A stretch of DNA of 64,000 nt. It comes from Gammaproteobacteria bacterium. GTDB taxonomy: Bacteria; Pseudomonadota; Gammaproteobacteria; Thiohalomonadales; Thiohalomonadaceae. The position numbers and the translations under genes are program-made. Below, one piece after another: positions 1-8,894 of the stretch. The notes below the pieces were generated by a model, which was not told the origin of the DNA, searched no databases, and saw only the letters and a program-made list of their open reading frames with translations. Within the stretch, counting starts at the first letter, position 1; every line of letters starts with the position of its first letter. The stretch covers positions 1 through 64,000 of the forward strand of contig JAPHSX010000029.1 in the NCBI GenBank assembly GCA_026196575.1, given 5' to 3'.

Positions 1-810
1 ATCGGCGTGACCCAGCAGTTCCTGCACCGCGCGCAGGTCGCCGCTTGACTCCAGGATGTGGCTGGCAAAGGAGTGGCGCAGCATGTGCGGGTGTACCCGC
101 GAGGCGATCCCCTGCCTGATACCCCACTCCTGCAGCCGCTGCTGCACGCTGCGCGCCGAGAGGCGGTTACCGCGCTGGCTGACAAACAGCGCCCGCTCCT
201 CTGGTGGCGCCAGCTGGGGGCGCACCTGCAGCCAGCGCTCCAGCGCCTTGAGCGCCTCGCGCCCCACCGGCACCACCCGCGCCTTGCTCCCCTTGCCTAC
301 CACCCGCACTGTGGCGTCGTGGCGATCGATGCTGTCGAGGTCGAGCCCCAGCGTCTCGGCCAGACGCAGCCCGGAGGAGTAGATGAGTTCCAGCAGCGCC
401 CGGTCGCGACGCACCAGCGGTGCATCACCGGCGATCGCCACCAGGTGGCCGGTCTGCTCCACATCCAGGGCGTTGGGCAGCCGCCTCTCGCTGCGGGGGG
501 CGGGGATGTCGAGACCGGGATTGTTCACCACTACCCCCTCGCGCTGCAGAAAACCAAACAGGCCGCGCAATGCCGAGAGCTCCCGTTGCAGGGTGCGTCC
601 CCCCACCCCCTGGCGGTGGCGCCAGGCGACAAAGGTGCGCACCGCGTGGGGGTCAAGCTCGGGCCAGGTGCCGATGCCGGCACCCTCGCAATAGGCCATC
701 AGCTGCTCAAGGTCGCGCCGGTAGGCACTGAGGGTGTGGGGTGAGAGGCGACGCTCGTCGCGCAGGTGGTCGAGGTAGCGCGCCAACCACTGTGCGGCCG
801 CCGCCTCCAT
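1..810 (-). CDS. xerC: Tyrosine recombinase XerC, 3' end cut by window
   Basis: Site-specific tyrosine recombinase that, with XerD, resolves chromosome dimers at dif. The ORF track misses it because the frame runs off the window edge. Translating the minus strand from the ATG at 810 gives 270 residues beginning MEAAAAQWLARYLDHL, with the SAM-like N-terminal domain and then the catalytic domain. The first catalytic Arg lies in SSGLRLAE and the HxxR box in HMLRHSFASHIL. The visible part ends at LLGHAD, so the last His is present but the nucleophilic Tyr lies outside. It starts 1 nt after the DUF484 stop, in the usual gammaproteobacterial dapF-DUF484-xerC order. This argues for chromosomal XerC rather than a phage or integron integrase. 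Confidence 0.95.
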   Translation of the reverse strand, partial: MEAAAAQWLARYLDHLRDERRLSPHTLSAYRRDLEQLMAYCEGAGIGTWPELDPHAVRTFVAWRHRQGVGGRTLQRELSALRGLFGFLQREGVVVNNPGLDIPAPRSERRLPNALDVEQTGHLVAIAGDAPLVRRDRALLELIYSSGLRLAETLGLDLDSIDRHDATVRVVGKGSKARVVPVGREALKALERWLQVRPQLAPPEERALFVSQRGNRLSARSVQQRLQEWGIRQGIASRVHPHMLRHSFASHILESSGDLRAVQELLGHAD

Positions 811-811
811 G

Positions 812-1531
812 TTACGCCCCCAGATGTGCGCGAAAGATGCGGTTCATCACCGCGCCAAGGTGGTTGACGAACATCGTCCCCATCTGCGGGTGGTAGCGGT
901 TGGCGTCGATGCTGCCGATGGCGAGCAGCCCCAGGCAGGGCTCGCTCCCCTCCTCGCACAGCGGGATCACCACGGCGGAGGCGATATCGAGGCTCCCCTC
1001 ACCAAACAGCAGCGCCAGCTGCTCCGGGCGCAGGTGGCCACAGACGGTGCGGCGCCCCTCAAGGATACGGGCCAGGGGTTGGAGACGGGCATCGTCGCGC
1101 GCGATACGGTTGTCTCGCTCGGTGGCATCGAACAGCAGCAGCTCCACCTTGTCGGCGTGAAAATCCTCGTGCAGGGCGTCACGGATGTAGCTAATCGCCT
1201 GTTCCAGGTCGTCGCTGTCGATGAGGCAGAGGATCATCTGCTGAAAGCGTCCCATCAGTTGCTCGTTGGTGCGCGCCGCCAGGGTCAGTCGTTGCAGCTG
1301 CTCACGCAGTTGCTGTTTTTGCTCGCGCATCACCGAGAGCTGACGCTCCACCAGCGAGATCGCCTGGCCGTTTTGCGGGTGTGGCAGGGTCATCTGCAAC
1401 AGCAGTGCCTCGTGGCGACTGAAGAAGTCGGGATGGTGGTGCAGGTACTCCGCCACCTCGCGCTCATTCCGCTTATCCAGCTCACCCGGATCATCCTGGC
1501 CCTTCTCCAACTGCTCCGTCCGTTCTTTCAT
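812..1531 (-). CDS. DUF484 family protein
   Basis: 239-residue protein of the DUF484 family, found between dapF and xerC in many gammaproteobacteria; its molecular function is not established. A charged helical N-terminus (residues 1-90, with a probable coiled coil around [20 protein letters not shown]) precedes a GAF-like domain ending ...[17 protein letters not shown]. The family is generally thought to be a GAF-fold regulator; I see no catalytic motif. The start overlaps the dapF stop by 4 nt (ATGA), and the stop is 1 nt from the xerC start, so the three genes are almost certainly co-translated. Confidence 0.9.
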   Translation of the reverse strand: MKERTEQLEKGQDDPGELDKRNEREVAEYLHHHPDFFSRHEALLLQMTLPHPQNGQAISLVERQLSVMREQKQQLREQLQRLTLAARTNEQLMGRFQQMILCLIDSDDLEQAISYIRDALHEDFHADKVELLLFDATERDNRIARDDARLQPLARILEGRRTVCGHLRPEQLALLFGEGSLDIASAVVIPLCEEGSEPCLGLLAIGSIDANRYHPQMGTMFVNHLGAVMNRIFRAHLGA

Positions 1532-2367
1532 ATCGTGATGGTCCCCTCAAAAACCGTAACCGCCGGGCCACTCATCCAGAGCGCCTCCCCCTCGCCCGGC
1601 CAGCGGATGCGCAGCTCGCCGCCGGGCAGGGTGACCGTCACCTCCTCGCCGAGGAGTCCCCAGCGGCGCCCCACCGCCACCGCCGCGCAGGCGCCAGTGC
1701 CGCAGGCCAGGGTCTCGGCGGCGCCGCGTTCGTAAACCCGCAGGCGGATCTGCTGGCGGGAGATCACCTGCATGAAGCCGACATTCACCCGCTCGGGAAA
1801 GAGCGGATGCGCCTCCAGTTGCGGTCCCAGAGTCGCTACCGGGGCGCGCGCGATATCCGCTACCTCCAGCACCACATGGGGGTTACCCATGGAGACCGCG
1901 CCGAGGGGCAGGGTGTCGCCCCCAAGCTCCAGCTCGTAGACCAGCTGCTCGCGGGCGGCGTGAAACGGCAGACTGGCCGGGGCGAAGTTGGGCACCCCCA
2001 TATTGACCCGTACCATGCCGTCGCCCTCGATATAGAGGGTGATGATGCCGGAGGCGGTCTCCACCACGATCTCATCCTTGCCACTGAGCCCCTTGTCACG
2101 CACGAAGCGGGCAAAACAGCGGGCGCCGTTGCCGCACTGCTGCACCTCGGAGCCATCGGCGTTAAAGATACGGTAGCGAAAATCGACGCCGGGGTTCAAG
2201 GCGTGCTCGACCAGCAGCAGCTGGTCACAGCCTATGCCCAGGCGGCGATCCGCCAGTGCGCGCACCTGACGGGGGGTGAAGGTGATCGGCTGGCTGATCG
2301 CGTCAACCACCACGAAATCATTACCCAGACCGTGCATTTTGGTGAAATTGATCAACATCTTGTCCAC
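1528..2367 (-). CDS. dapF: Diaminopimelate epimerase
   Basis: Converts LL- to meso-diaminopimelate for lysine and peptidoglycan synthesis; cytosolic and cofactor-independent. 279 residues, the normal family length. The two catalytic cysteines lie in QQCGNGARC and LACGTGACA, and the N-terminus has the typical [13 protein letters not shown]. The ORF start at 2367 is a GTG (MDKMLINF); the ATG at 2358 (MLINF) is the alternative. A GAGG lies 5 nt before the GTG, which favours the GTG. First gene of the dapF-DUF484-xerC group. The 98 bp between it and oxyR hold no gene that I can see; the small lipoprotein gene often found next to dapF is not visible. Confidence 0.96.
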   Translation of the reverse strand: MDKMLINFTKMHGLGNDFVVVDAISQPITFTPRQVRALADRRLGIGCDQLLLVEHALNPGVDFRYRIFNADGSEVQQCGNGARCFARFVRDKGLSGKDEIVVETASGIITLYIEGDGMVRVNMGVPNFAPASLPFHAAREQLVYELELGGDTLPLGAVSMGNPHVVLEVADIARAPVATLGPQLEAHPLFPERVNVGFMQVISRQQIRLRVYERGAAETLACGTGACAAVAVGRRWGLLGEEVTVTLPGGELRIRWPGEGEALWMSGPAVTVFEGTITI

Positions 2368-2465
2368 ACCATCCTCTGCGATAACTGACGGAGGGTAGCC
2401 TGTGGCCGCAGCACTCAGTAGTCCGCCCCCTACCGGCGCATCTTCTCACAGCATTCAAAGTAACG

Positions 2466-3371
2466 CTATGAATCCACTACGGAATTGCCGGTCACTGCCA
2501 CCACCTCGCGGCCCAGCCGGGCGAAGGTCTCGGCACGATAACTCCCCTTGCGGTAGAGCATGCCGATGCGCCGGCTGGGGGCCGGTGGCGCAAACGGCAG
2601 ATAGTGCACCGCATCGTCGGCGCGAGGGTGGCGCGGCACCGCCAGTTGCGGCATCAGGGTCACCCCCATCCCCTCACCCACCATGTGGCGCAGGGTCTCC
2701 AGACTGGTGGCGTGAAAGGCGCCATACTCGCTGGCGCCGGCGCCAAGACAGACATCGAGGGCGTGTTCGCGCAGACAGTGTCCCTCCTCCAGCAGCATCA
2801 CCTCGCGCCCTTTCAGCTCGGCGATCTGCACCTGCCCCTGCCGCGCCAGGGGATCGCCCCGCGGTACCGCCAGCTGAAACGGCTCGCGAAACAGCGCCAC
2901 CTCGACAAAGTCGTGACGCGGCACCGGCAGTGCCAGCAGCAGCAGGTCCAGCTCGGCGTTGCGCAGCCGCTCCATCAGCACATGGGTCTGCTGTTCGTGC
3001 AGCCAGAGCTTGAGTTGCGGATAGGCCGCCTGCAGGCGCGGCATGATCAGCGGCAGCAGGTAGGGGGCGACGGTGGGGATGAGCCCCAGCTGCAGCGCAC
3101 CGGCCATCGGGTCGTGAAAGCCCTCGGCGATCCCCTTGATCTCGCGCGCCTCGGCCAGCACACGGCGCGCCTGTGCCGCCACCGCCCGTCCCGCCCCGGT
3201 CATCGCTACCTGTCGGCTGCTGCGCTCCACCAGCACCACCCCCAGCTCCTCCTCCAGCTTCTTCAGCTGGCCACTGAGGGTGGGTTGACTGACAAAACAG
3301 CGTCCTGCCGCGCGGGCGAAGTGCCCCTCCTCGTCGAGCGCCACCAGGTACTCCAGATCCCGCAATTTCAT
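2466..3371 (-). CDS. oxyR: LysR-family peroxide sensor OxyR
   Basis: Transcription activator of the peroxide response, switched on by an intramolecular disulfide. 301 residues: N-terminal winged HTH (residues 1-60, MKLRDLEYLVALDEEGHFAR) and a periplasmic-binding-like sensor domain. The redox pair falls at Cys199 and Cys208 in GHCLREHALDVC, the same numbering as E. coli OxyR, which separates it from CbbR, CysB and other LysR proteins. Divergently transcribed from a peroxiredoxin-glutaredoxin gene, with an OxyR-type operator between them, so autoregulation and joint control are likely. Confidence 0.95.
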   Translation of the reverse strand: MKLRDLEYLVALDEEGHFARAAGRCFVSQPTLSGQLKKLEEELGVVLVERSSRQVAMTGAGRAVAAQARRVLAEAREIKGIAEGFHDPMAGALQLGLIPTVAPYLLPLIMPRLQAAYPQLKLWLHEQQTHVLMERLRNAELDLLLLALPVPRHDFVEVALFREPFQLAVPRGDPLARQGQVQIAELKGREVMLLEEGHCLREHALDVCLGAGASEYGAFHATSLETLRHMVGEGMGVTLMPQLAVPRHPRADDAVHYLPFAPPAPSRRIGMLYRKGSYRAETFARLGREVVAVTGNSVVDS

Positions 3372-3394
3372 CCGCCACCGCCCTGCCTATAATG

Positions 3395-3431
3395 ATAGGT
3401 ATTTTCTATCAAAGTAATCGAAACAAACAAT
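3395..3431. promoter_or_regulatory. OxyR tetramer binding site between oxyR and the peroxiredoxin gene
   Basis: ATAG-N7-CTAT at 3395-3409 is followed 22 bp later, start to start, by a weaker ATCG-N7-CAAT at 3417-3431. This matches the known OxyR pattern of four contacts in successive major grooves (ATAG..CTAT..ATAG..CTAT). A possible -10 (TATATT, 3438-3443) for the peroxiredoxin gene lies just downstream, and AT-rich hexamers on the other strand could serve oxyR. The first half-site is near consensus, the second degenerate. Promoter positions are inferred. Confidence 0.7.
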
Positions 3432-3512
3432 TTTATCTATATTAAAAATCTTGCCATACTGTACGGGAATTCAAAACAGGGCAATGCCCTACACCAGCAA
3501 AGGAGCGAAATC

Positions 3513-4241
3513 ATGTTAGAGAACCGCGAAGGACAAAAGGTGCCGAGCGTCACCTTCAAGACCCGCCAGAACAACGCCTGGGTCGCTGTCACCACCGATG
3601 AGCTGTTCAAGGGCAAGACCGTGGCGGTCTTCTCACTGCCCGGCGCCTTCACCCCCACCTGCTCCTCTACCCACCTGCCGCGCTACAACGAGCTGGCCGG
3701 TGTGCTGAAGGAGAACGGGGTCGACTCCATTGTCTGCATCTCGGTCAACGATGCCTTTGTGATGAACGCCTGGGCCAAGGATCAGGAGGCGACCAACGTC
3801 ACCCTTATCCCCGATGGCAACGGCGAGTTCACCGCCGGCATGGGGATGCTGGTCGACAAATCGGCCATCGGCTTTGGCAAGCGCTCCTGGCGCTACTCGA
3901 TGCTGGTCAAGGATGGGGTGGTGGAGAAGCAGTTTATCGAGCCGGAGATCGAGGGTGATCCCTTCGAGGTCTCCGACGCCGACACCATGCTGCGCTACAT
4001 CAACCCTGAGGCGAAGGCCCCGGCCTCGGTGACCCTCATCACCAAGCCTGGCTGTCCCTACTGCGCCAAGGCCAAGTTGCTGCTGGAGAGCAAGAAGATG
4101 CCGTTCGAGGAGATCGTCCTCGGCCGTGACGCCACCCTGCGCTCACTGCGTGCCATCACCGGCAGTGAGATGGTGCCGCAGGTCTTTATCAACGGTGAGC
4201 ACATCGGCGGCTCCGATGAGCTGGCGAAGCGCCTGGGCTAA
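3513..4241 (+). CDS. Peroxiredoxin-glutaredoxin fusion (PGdx)
   Basis: Hybrid glutathione-dependent peroxidase that reduces hydrogen peroxide and alkyl hydroperoxides. 242 residues: a Prx5-type peroxiredoxin domain (about 1-160) with peroxidatic Cys50 in [14 protein letters not shown], then a glutaredoxin domain (about 172-242) with Cys181-Pro-Tyr-Cys184. The fused glutaredoxin lets GSH recycle the peroxiredoxin directly, as in the Haemophilus and Chromatium hybrid Prx5 enzymes. An AAAGGAG ribosome site precedes the ATG. Divergent from oxyR with an OxyR site between them, so peroxide induction is likely. A glutathione reductase gene lies further along (37634). Confidence 0.96.
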   Translation: MLENREGQKVPSVTFKTRQNNAWVAVTTDELFKGKTVAVFSLPGAFTPTCSSTHLPRYNELAGVLKENGVDSIVCISVNDAFVMNAWAKDQEATNVTLIPDGNGEFTAGMGMLVDKSAIGFGKRSWRYSMLVKDGVVEKQFIEPEIEGDPFEVSDADTMLRYINPEAKAPASVTLITKPGCPYCAKAKLLLESKKMPFEEIVLGRDATLRSLRAITGSEMVPQVFINGEHIGGSDELAKRLG

Positions 4242-4260
4242 ATAGCACCACGGTAGCGGT

Positions 4261-4289
4261 AAAAAGGCGGAACACTGTTCCGCCTTTTT
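4261..4289. terminator. Bidirectional intrinsic terminator
   Basis: Perfect 12-bp stem AAAAAGGCGGAA / TTCCGCCTTTTT with a 5-nt loop, between the convergent ends of the peroxiredoxin gene and the DAB operon. It has A and T runs on either side, so it can act for both strands. Confidence 0.9.
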
Positions 4290-4313
4290 GCTTTTTACCT
4301 ACGGTTACAGCGC

Positions 4314-5801
4314 TTAGCGCACCAGCGCGTTGAGCCATGCCTCGGCGGCGACGCGGCTGGTGTCGAGCACGAGAACCGGATAGAGGCCGCCAGCCAGGAT
4401 AATCACGGCGAAGAGGGTGAGCAGCCACAGCTCGCGGCGAAGCAGGTCGGGGGCGGTGGCCACCACGCGGTGGCTGAGCGGGCCATAGAAGGCGCGCCGG
4501 TAGTAGGCCAGCAGGTAGCCGGCCCCCAACACCACGCCGAACAGGGCGGCGAGTCCTGCGCCGGTGTGGCTCTTGAGGGCGCTGAAGATGAGGAGCAGCT
4601 CGGCGGGGAAGCCGTTGGTGCCGGGGATCCCCATGCTGGCCAGGCCGAAGAGAAAGAAGAGGGCGGCCAGCAGTGGCATGGTGTTGGCGACACCGCCAAG
4701 CTGAAGCATCTCGGTGGAGCCGAGGCGCTGGTGCAGCATCCCGGCGATAAGCATCATGCCACCGCTGATCACGGTAAAGTTGAGAAGCTGAAAGAGCGCC
4801 CCCTGCACCCCCTCGATGCTGAAGGCGGCCAGCCCCAGCAGCACCAGCCCGACGTGACTGATGCTGGAGAAGGCGAGCATGCCACGCAGATTGCTCTGCG
4901 CCAGTGCCAGCAGCGCGCCATAGAGGATGCCGAACACCCCCATCCCGGCCAGCAGCCAGTGGTACTCCTGTGCCGCCTGCGGCGCCAGCGGCACGGCAAA
5001 GCGCAACAGGCCGTAGGCGCCCAGCTTGAGTCCCAGAAGAATGGCGGAGAGGGCAATCGGCCCCTCGGACACCACGGTCGGTAGCCAGGTGTGCAGCGGA
5101 AAGATGGCGGTCTTTACCGCGAAACCGAGCAGCAACAGCAAAAAGACGGTGCCTTGCAGCTCGACGGAGAGCGTGCCGCTGAGCAGCGCGGGGTAGTCAA
5201 ACTGGCTCGTCGCCTCGCCGTGCCCCAGCGCCAGCAGCACAAAACCGAAGAGCAGCGGCACCCCGCCGACGAACATGTGCAGGGTATAGCTGGTGGCGGC
5301 AAAGCGGCGTTGCGGGCCAATCCCCCAGAGGCTGATGAGAAAGTAGGCGGGGATGAGCGACAACTCCCAGAAGAGGAAGAAGAGCATGGTGTCGAGGGCG
5401 GTGAAGATTCCCAGCGTGGTCGTCAGCAACAGTAGCAGCAGGGTGTAGTAGAGCTGCGGCATGGTGCGCACGCTGTTCCAGGAGAGGAGGATCGCACCGA
5501 GAAAGAGCAGCAGCGTCAGCGGCAGGAAGAGCAGCGAGATCCCGTCCACCCCCAGCAGATAGTGAATGTGCAGTGTCGGGATCCACTGTGCCCGCTCGAC
5601 AAACTGAAAGCCGCCAAGGGTGTTGTCAAAACCGAGCAGCAGGGTGCCGGCCAGCAGCAGCTCCAGCAGCACTGCCCATAGCGCCACCCAGCGCGCCCAT
5701 GCGGCATCGGCCGCCCAGATCAGCAGCGCCGCCAGCGGCAGCCCCAGTAGCATCAGGCTGAGCAGGGGGAGCTCCCCGGCCGAGGTGAGCGGCTCCAGCA
5801 C
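4314..5801 (-). CDS. NuoM-like (proton-translocating antiporter-type) subunit, last gene of the DAB operon
   Basis: 495-residue polytopic membrane protein of the NuoM/MrpD proton-pumping family. Key family residues are present: the TM5 Glu146 in FFLFWELSLIP, the TM7 Lys230 in GFAVKTAIFPLHTWLP and the TM8 Lys259 in LLGLKLGAYG. GTG start with GGAGG 7 nt upstream. It begins 1 nt after the stop of the previous NuoM-like gene and is the last cistron before the terminator. There are no other complex I genes here (no nuoA-I), so a role with DabA/DabB in energised inorganic-carbon uptake is the best inference. A contribution to another ion-translocating complex is the alternative. Confidence 0.85.
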   Translation of the reverse strand: MLEPLTSAGELPLLSLMLLGLPLAALLIWAADAAWARWVALWAVLLELLLAGTLLLGFDNTLGGFQFVERAQWIPTLHIHYLLGVDGISLLFLPLTLLLFLGAILLSWNSVRTMPQLYYTLLLLLLTTTLGIFTALDTMLFFLFWELSLIPAYFLISLWGIGPQRRFAATSYTLHMFVGGVPLLFGFVLLALGHGEATSQFDYPALLSGTLSVELQGTVFLLLLLGFAVKTAIFPLHTWLPTVVSEGPIALSAILLGLKLGAYGLLRFAVPLAPQAAQEYHWLLAGMGVFGILYGALLALAQSNLRGMLAFSSISHVGLVLLGLAAFSIEGVQGALFQLLNFTVISGGMMLIAGMLHQRLGSTEMLQLGGVANTMPLLAALFFLFGLASMGIPGTNGFPAELLLIFSALKSHTGAGLAALFGVVLGAGYLLAYYRRAFYGPLSHRVVATAPDLLRRELWLLTLFAVIILAGGLYPVLVLDTSRVAAEAWLNALVR

Positions 5802-5802
5802 G

Positions 5803-7329
5803 TTATAACCCCTCCAACGAATCGGACCCCTGGGCGTAGAGTTCGCCCAGCGGCCGTAGCGAGTGATCCACCAGCTCCAGCCACGGCTCGGAGTGGAAAC
5901 CGGCGCTCAGTAGGCAACCGAGCACGATGAGCGACAACAGAATTTCGGCACGGTTGACCGGCTCCAGTTCGCGCAGCCCCTCCGGGCGCGGGCCGAGGAA
6001 GGCACGCTGGAATGCCCACAGCAGAAAGCCGGCGGCGACCACGTTGCCTAGCGCCGCGGCGATAGTGACCAGCGCGCCGTAGCGGTGCATCGCCGCCTCA
6101 AGGAGTAAATGGGCGGCGTCAAAACCCGGGGTGCCGGGCATGCCGACAATGGAGAGGCCGGCAAGAAAGAAGGTGATACCAATGAGCGGGATCGCCTCGA
6201 ACAGGCCGCCCAGCTGCCCCAGCAGCGGGGTGCGGGTACGGCGAAACACCATGCCGGTCATGAACAGCAGCCCAGCGGCGGCGAGGCCGAAATTGACCGA
6301 GAGCAGCATCGTCCCCTGAAAGGCGGCGTGGCTCAGGCTGAAGAGGCCGATAATGAGAATGCCCGAGTGGCTGATCACGGCAAAGGCGAGCAGGCGGCGC
6401 AGATTGACCTGGGTCAGCGCCAGCAGTGCCGCGTAGAAGACCCCGGCCACGGCGAAGGCGACCACATAGCCGTGCCACTGCAGCACCCCCTCGGGCAGCA
6501 GCGGCAGGACGAAGCGCACCATGCCGTAGATCCCACTCTTCAGGCCGATGAGAAAGACCGGTGCCACTGCCACCGAGCCGTGCTCGGCCACCTTCGGTAA
6601 CCAACCGTGCAGCGGGAAGAGCGGGATGCGCACCGCCAGCCCGTAGAAGAGCAGAAAGAAGATCACCGACTGCCAGCCCGAGGCCACCGGCTGGCGCAAC
6701 AGCTCCTGCAACTCGAAGCTCCAGCGCCCGCCGTGGGCATCGGCATACTGCCAGCCCAGCATCAGCGTCCCGGCAAAGAGCAGCAGCAGGCCGCTGCCCA
6801 TAAACTGCAGAAAACGCGCCAGTGCCTCATCCTTGGCCGCCGAGGTGGACCAGCGGTGCAGCAGGTAGCTGACCGGCAGCAGCTGCAGCGCCGTCACCAG
6901 CACAAACCAGAGCAGATCCACCGTCACCACACTGGAGAGCAGCGCCGCTTGCACCGCGAAGACCACCGCCAGAAAGAGCCCCTGCGGCGGAAAGGGGCGC
7001 ACCTGGCCATAGATCACCACCAGCAGTGTCAGCAGTGTCGTCAGCAGCACAAAGAGCACACTGACCCCGTCCACCGCCGCGTGGTAAACCAGCGGCCCGA
7101 GGAGCGCCACCCGCTCGGCGAACTGGAAGGCGCTGGTGGCGTGGTCCAGCCGCTGATAGAGCTCCACCGCCAGCAGCAGTTGCAGCAGCGCGGCGATCAG
7201 GGCAACGGGGAAGAGCGCCCGGCTGCGCCGGTGCAGCGCCAGCAGCAGCACCATCGTCGCCAGCGGCAACAGCTGTAGCGTCGCCAGCAGCGGAAAATCG
7301 CCCGTCATTGACCAGTGAATCTCCTGCAT
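5803..7329 (-). CDS. Divergent NuoM-like subunit lacking the TM5 glutamate
   Basis: 508 residues starting MQEIHWSMTG. The ORF track extends to 7584, but that extension overlaps the upstream gene. The ATG at 7329 overlaps the upstream stop as TAATG and is the likely start. The NuoM fold is clear (VRIPLFPLHGWLPK, IGLKSGIYGM, IVGMPGTPGF). However, the TM5 position that is Glu in the two sister subunits reads FVLVTALQLLP here (Ala147), and the TM7 Lys is Arg234. The TM8 Lys264 is kept. This looks like a duplicated subunit that no longer carries the full proton-channel machinery and may be structural. Translationally coupled to dabB. Confidence 0.85.
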   Translation of the reverse strand: MQEIHWSMTGDFPLLATLQLLPLATMVLLLALHRRSRALFPVALIAALLQLLLAVELYQRLDHATSAFQFAERVALLGPLVYHAAVDGVSVLFVLLTTLLTLLVVIYGQVRPFPPQGLFLAVVFAVQAALLSSVVTVDLLWFVLVTALQLLPVSYLLHRWSTSAAKDEALARFLQFMGSGLLLLFAGTLMLGWQYADAHGGRWSFELQELLRQPVASGWQSVIFFLLFYGLAVRIPLFPLHGWLPKVAEHGSVAVAPVFLIGLKSGIYGMVRFVLPLLPEGVLQWHGYVVAFAVAGVFYAALLALTQVNLRRLLAFAVISHSGILIIGLFSLSHAAFQGTMLLSVNFGLAAAGLLFMTGMVFRRTRTPLLGQLGGLFEAIPLIGITFFLAGLSIVGMPGTPGFDAAHLLLEAAMHRYGALVTIAAALGNVVAAGFLLWAFQRAFLGPRPEGLRELEPVNRAEILLSLIVLGCLLSAGFHSEPWLELVDHSLRPLGELYAQGSDSLEGL

Positions 7330-8894
7330 TAGATAATCACCACGAAGGTCGCCATTACCATCAGCCACAGGTAGCGTGGCCGTTCCAGCAGCTGTTCGAG
7401 CAGCTGCGCCTGCCGGCCGACACGGCCGATCATCCCCTGCAACCCCTCGCCGCCAAGCCGCAGGATGAGGTTCTCCTCCAGCCACGCCAGGCGCGAGGCG
7501 AGCCACTCCATGCCGTGCCCGGCCACGCCGTGACCCGTGCCGATCCCGCCCGTGCCGCCGCCACCATGCTGCCGCCGCTCCCACTCATTGAGCGAGGAGA
7601 CGGTATCGGCGCTCTCCATGCGGCCGATCAGCCGGTTCACCACCCGGGTATCGAAACGCTCCACCTCCTCGGCGAGTTGCAGGGTGGGGCGTACCAGCAG
7701 GCCGTCGCTCAGGTTTTCCAGCCAGAAACGCTCCCGCGCCGCGTGATAGATCCCACGGCGACGGCGTAACCATTCGGGGAGCGGGCGCGGCGGCTGGCTG
7801 ACCTGCTGCAGTATCGACGGCGCGCCGAGAAACTGCAGGGCACGCCAACTGGCGTGGGCCAGCAGATGCCAGCTTGCCAGCTCATACCAGCCGAGGCCGC
7901 AGGCGATGAACATCAGCCCCACCTGGGCGGTGGTGGCGAACATCAGCGCCGACTTTATATCGCTCTGCACCTGCGCGCCGAGCAGGCCGTAGAGTGCTGA
8001 GAGTACTCCCAGCAGTACCAGCAGGGCCGAGAGGGCCGGCACCTGCATGAAGAGCGGTTCCAGGCGGATTAACAGATAGACCCCGGCGTGCACCATCAGC
8101 GAGCCGTAAAAGATCGCCGAGGAGGGGGTCGGCCCCTCCAGCGCGCGGGCGATCCAGGGGGCGAATGGCAGCTGTGCCGACTTGGCCAGCGCGGCGACAA
8201 GAAAACCGCCCGCCAGCAGCCCCGCCGCCAGGCTCTCCAGCCCGCTGGCGCCACCGAGCAGGGCGGGCCACTCGGCGCTGCCGAACCAGTAAAAGGCGAG
8301 AAACAGTGCTAGCAGAAAACCGGCATCGCCGACACGGTTGGTGACAAAGGCGCGGGTGGCGTTGAGCGCGGCGGCGGGGCGCTCAAAGGAGTAGGCGATC
8401 AGCAGATAGGAGCTGACCCCCGCCAGCTCCCAGCCGACGAACATCAGCCACGCGCTGCCGGCGCAGACGATGAGCAGCATCGCCGTGTTAAACAGCAACA
8501 TCACCAGGAAAAAGCGCTGAAAACCGGCCTCGCGGTGCAGGTAGTTGACCGAGAAGCGCAGCGTGAGGAAGGCGATGAGCGCCACCAGCGTGCCCATTGC
8601 CAGCCCCAGGGGGTCGAGGGTGAAGCTGAGCAACAGTCGATAGTCGCCCACCACCAGCCACTCCCCCAGCACCACCTGCCCCGGGGTGGCGCCCGCCAGC
8701 AGCGCCTGCAGATCGAGCCCCAGCAGCCCCAGCAGCGACAGCCCCGAGGCAGAGAGGGCGAGGCGGCTGGTGCCCCGCTCCCCCGCCTCGCCGTGATTGC
8801 CGCCAAGGAGATACCCGACGCCAATGGCCAAGGCGGCCAGCAGCGGCAATACCACTGCCAGCACGACCACCGGCGCGATCCACTCAGCGCCCAT
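7329..8894 (-). CDS. dabB: DabB-type, NuoL-like proton-conducting subunit
   Basis: 521-residue NuoL/MrpA-family membrane protein, the usual partner of DabA (DUF2309). Family residues seen: Glu156 in MFVGWELAGVSSYLL, Lys238 in ALAKSAQLPFAPWI, and the QSDIKSALMFATTAQVG stretch. After the segment HLLAHASWRALQFL it lacks the remaining NuoL helices. It continues as a soluble-looking stretch with a Gly/His-rich linker (HGGGGTGGIGTGHG) and one final hydrophobic segment. This short form fits known DabB proteins better than a true NuoL of more than 600 residues. The start overlaps the dabA 3' end by 11 nt, so coupling is expected. Known DAB pairs use the membrane potential to drive CO2 conversion to bicarbonate. 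Confidence 0.88.
   Translation of the reverse strand: MGAEWIAPVVVLAVVLPLLAALAIGVGYLLGGNHGEAGERGTSRLALSASGLSLLGLLGLDLQALLAGATPGQVVLGEWLVVGDYRLLLSFTLDPLGLAMGTLVALIAFLTLRFSVNYLHREAGFQRFFLVMLLFNTAMLLIVCAGSAWLMFVGWELAGVSSYLLIAYSFERPAAALNATRAFVTNRVGDAGFLLALFLAFYWFGSAEWPALLGGASGLESLAAGLLAGGFLVAALAKSAQLPFAPWIARALEGPTPSSAIFYGSLMVHAGVYLLIRLEPLFMQVPALSALLVLLGVLSALYGLLGAQVQSDIKSALMFATTAQVGLMFIACGLGWYELASWHLLAHASWRALQFLGAPSILQQVSQPPRPLPEWLRRRRGIYHAARERFWLENLSDGLLVRPTLQLAEEVERFDTRVVNRLIGRMESADTVSSLNEWERRQHGGGGTGGIGTGHGVAGHGMEWLASRLAWLEENLILRLGGEGLQGMIGRVGRQAQLLEQLLERPRYLWLMVMATFVVII

Noticed and set aside
1-810. Phage or integron integrase at the left edge
   Set aside because: The gene follows DUF484 and dapF in the conserved chromosomal order and its sequence is XerC-like.
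2466-3371. CbbR (Calvin-cycle LysR regulator), tempting because of the nearby DAB operon
   Set aside because: The redox cysteines at 199 and 208 and the peroxiredoxin neighbour identify OxyR.
7330-7584. N-terminal extension of the second NuoM-like gene
   Set aside because: Arg/Gly/Ala-rich out-of-frame reading of dabB; the coupled ATG at 7329 gives a normal NuoM start.
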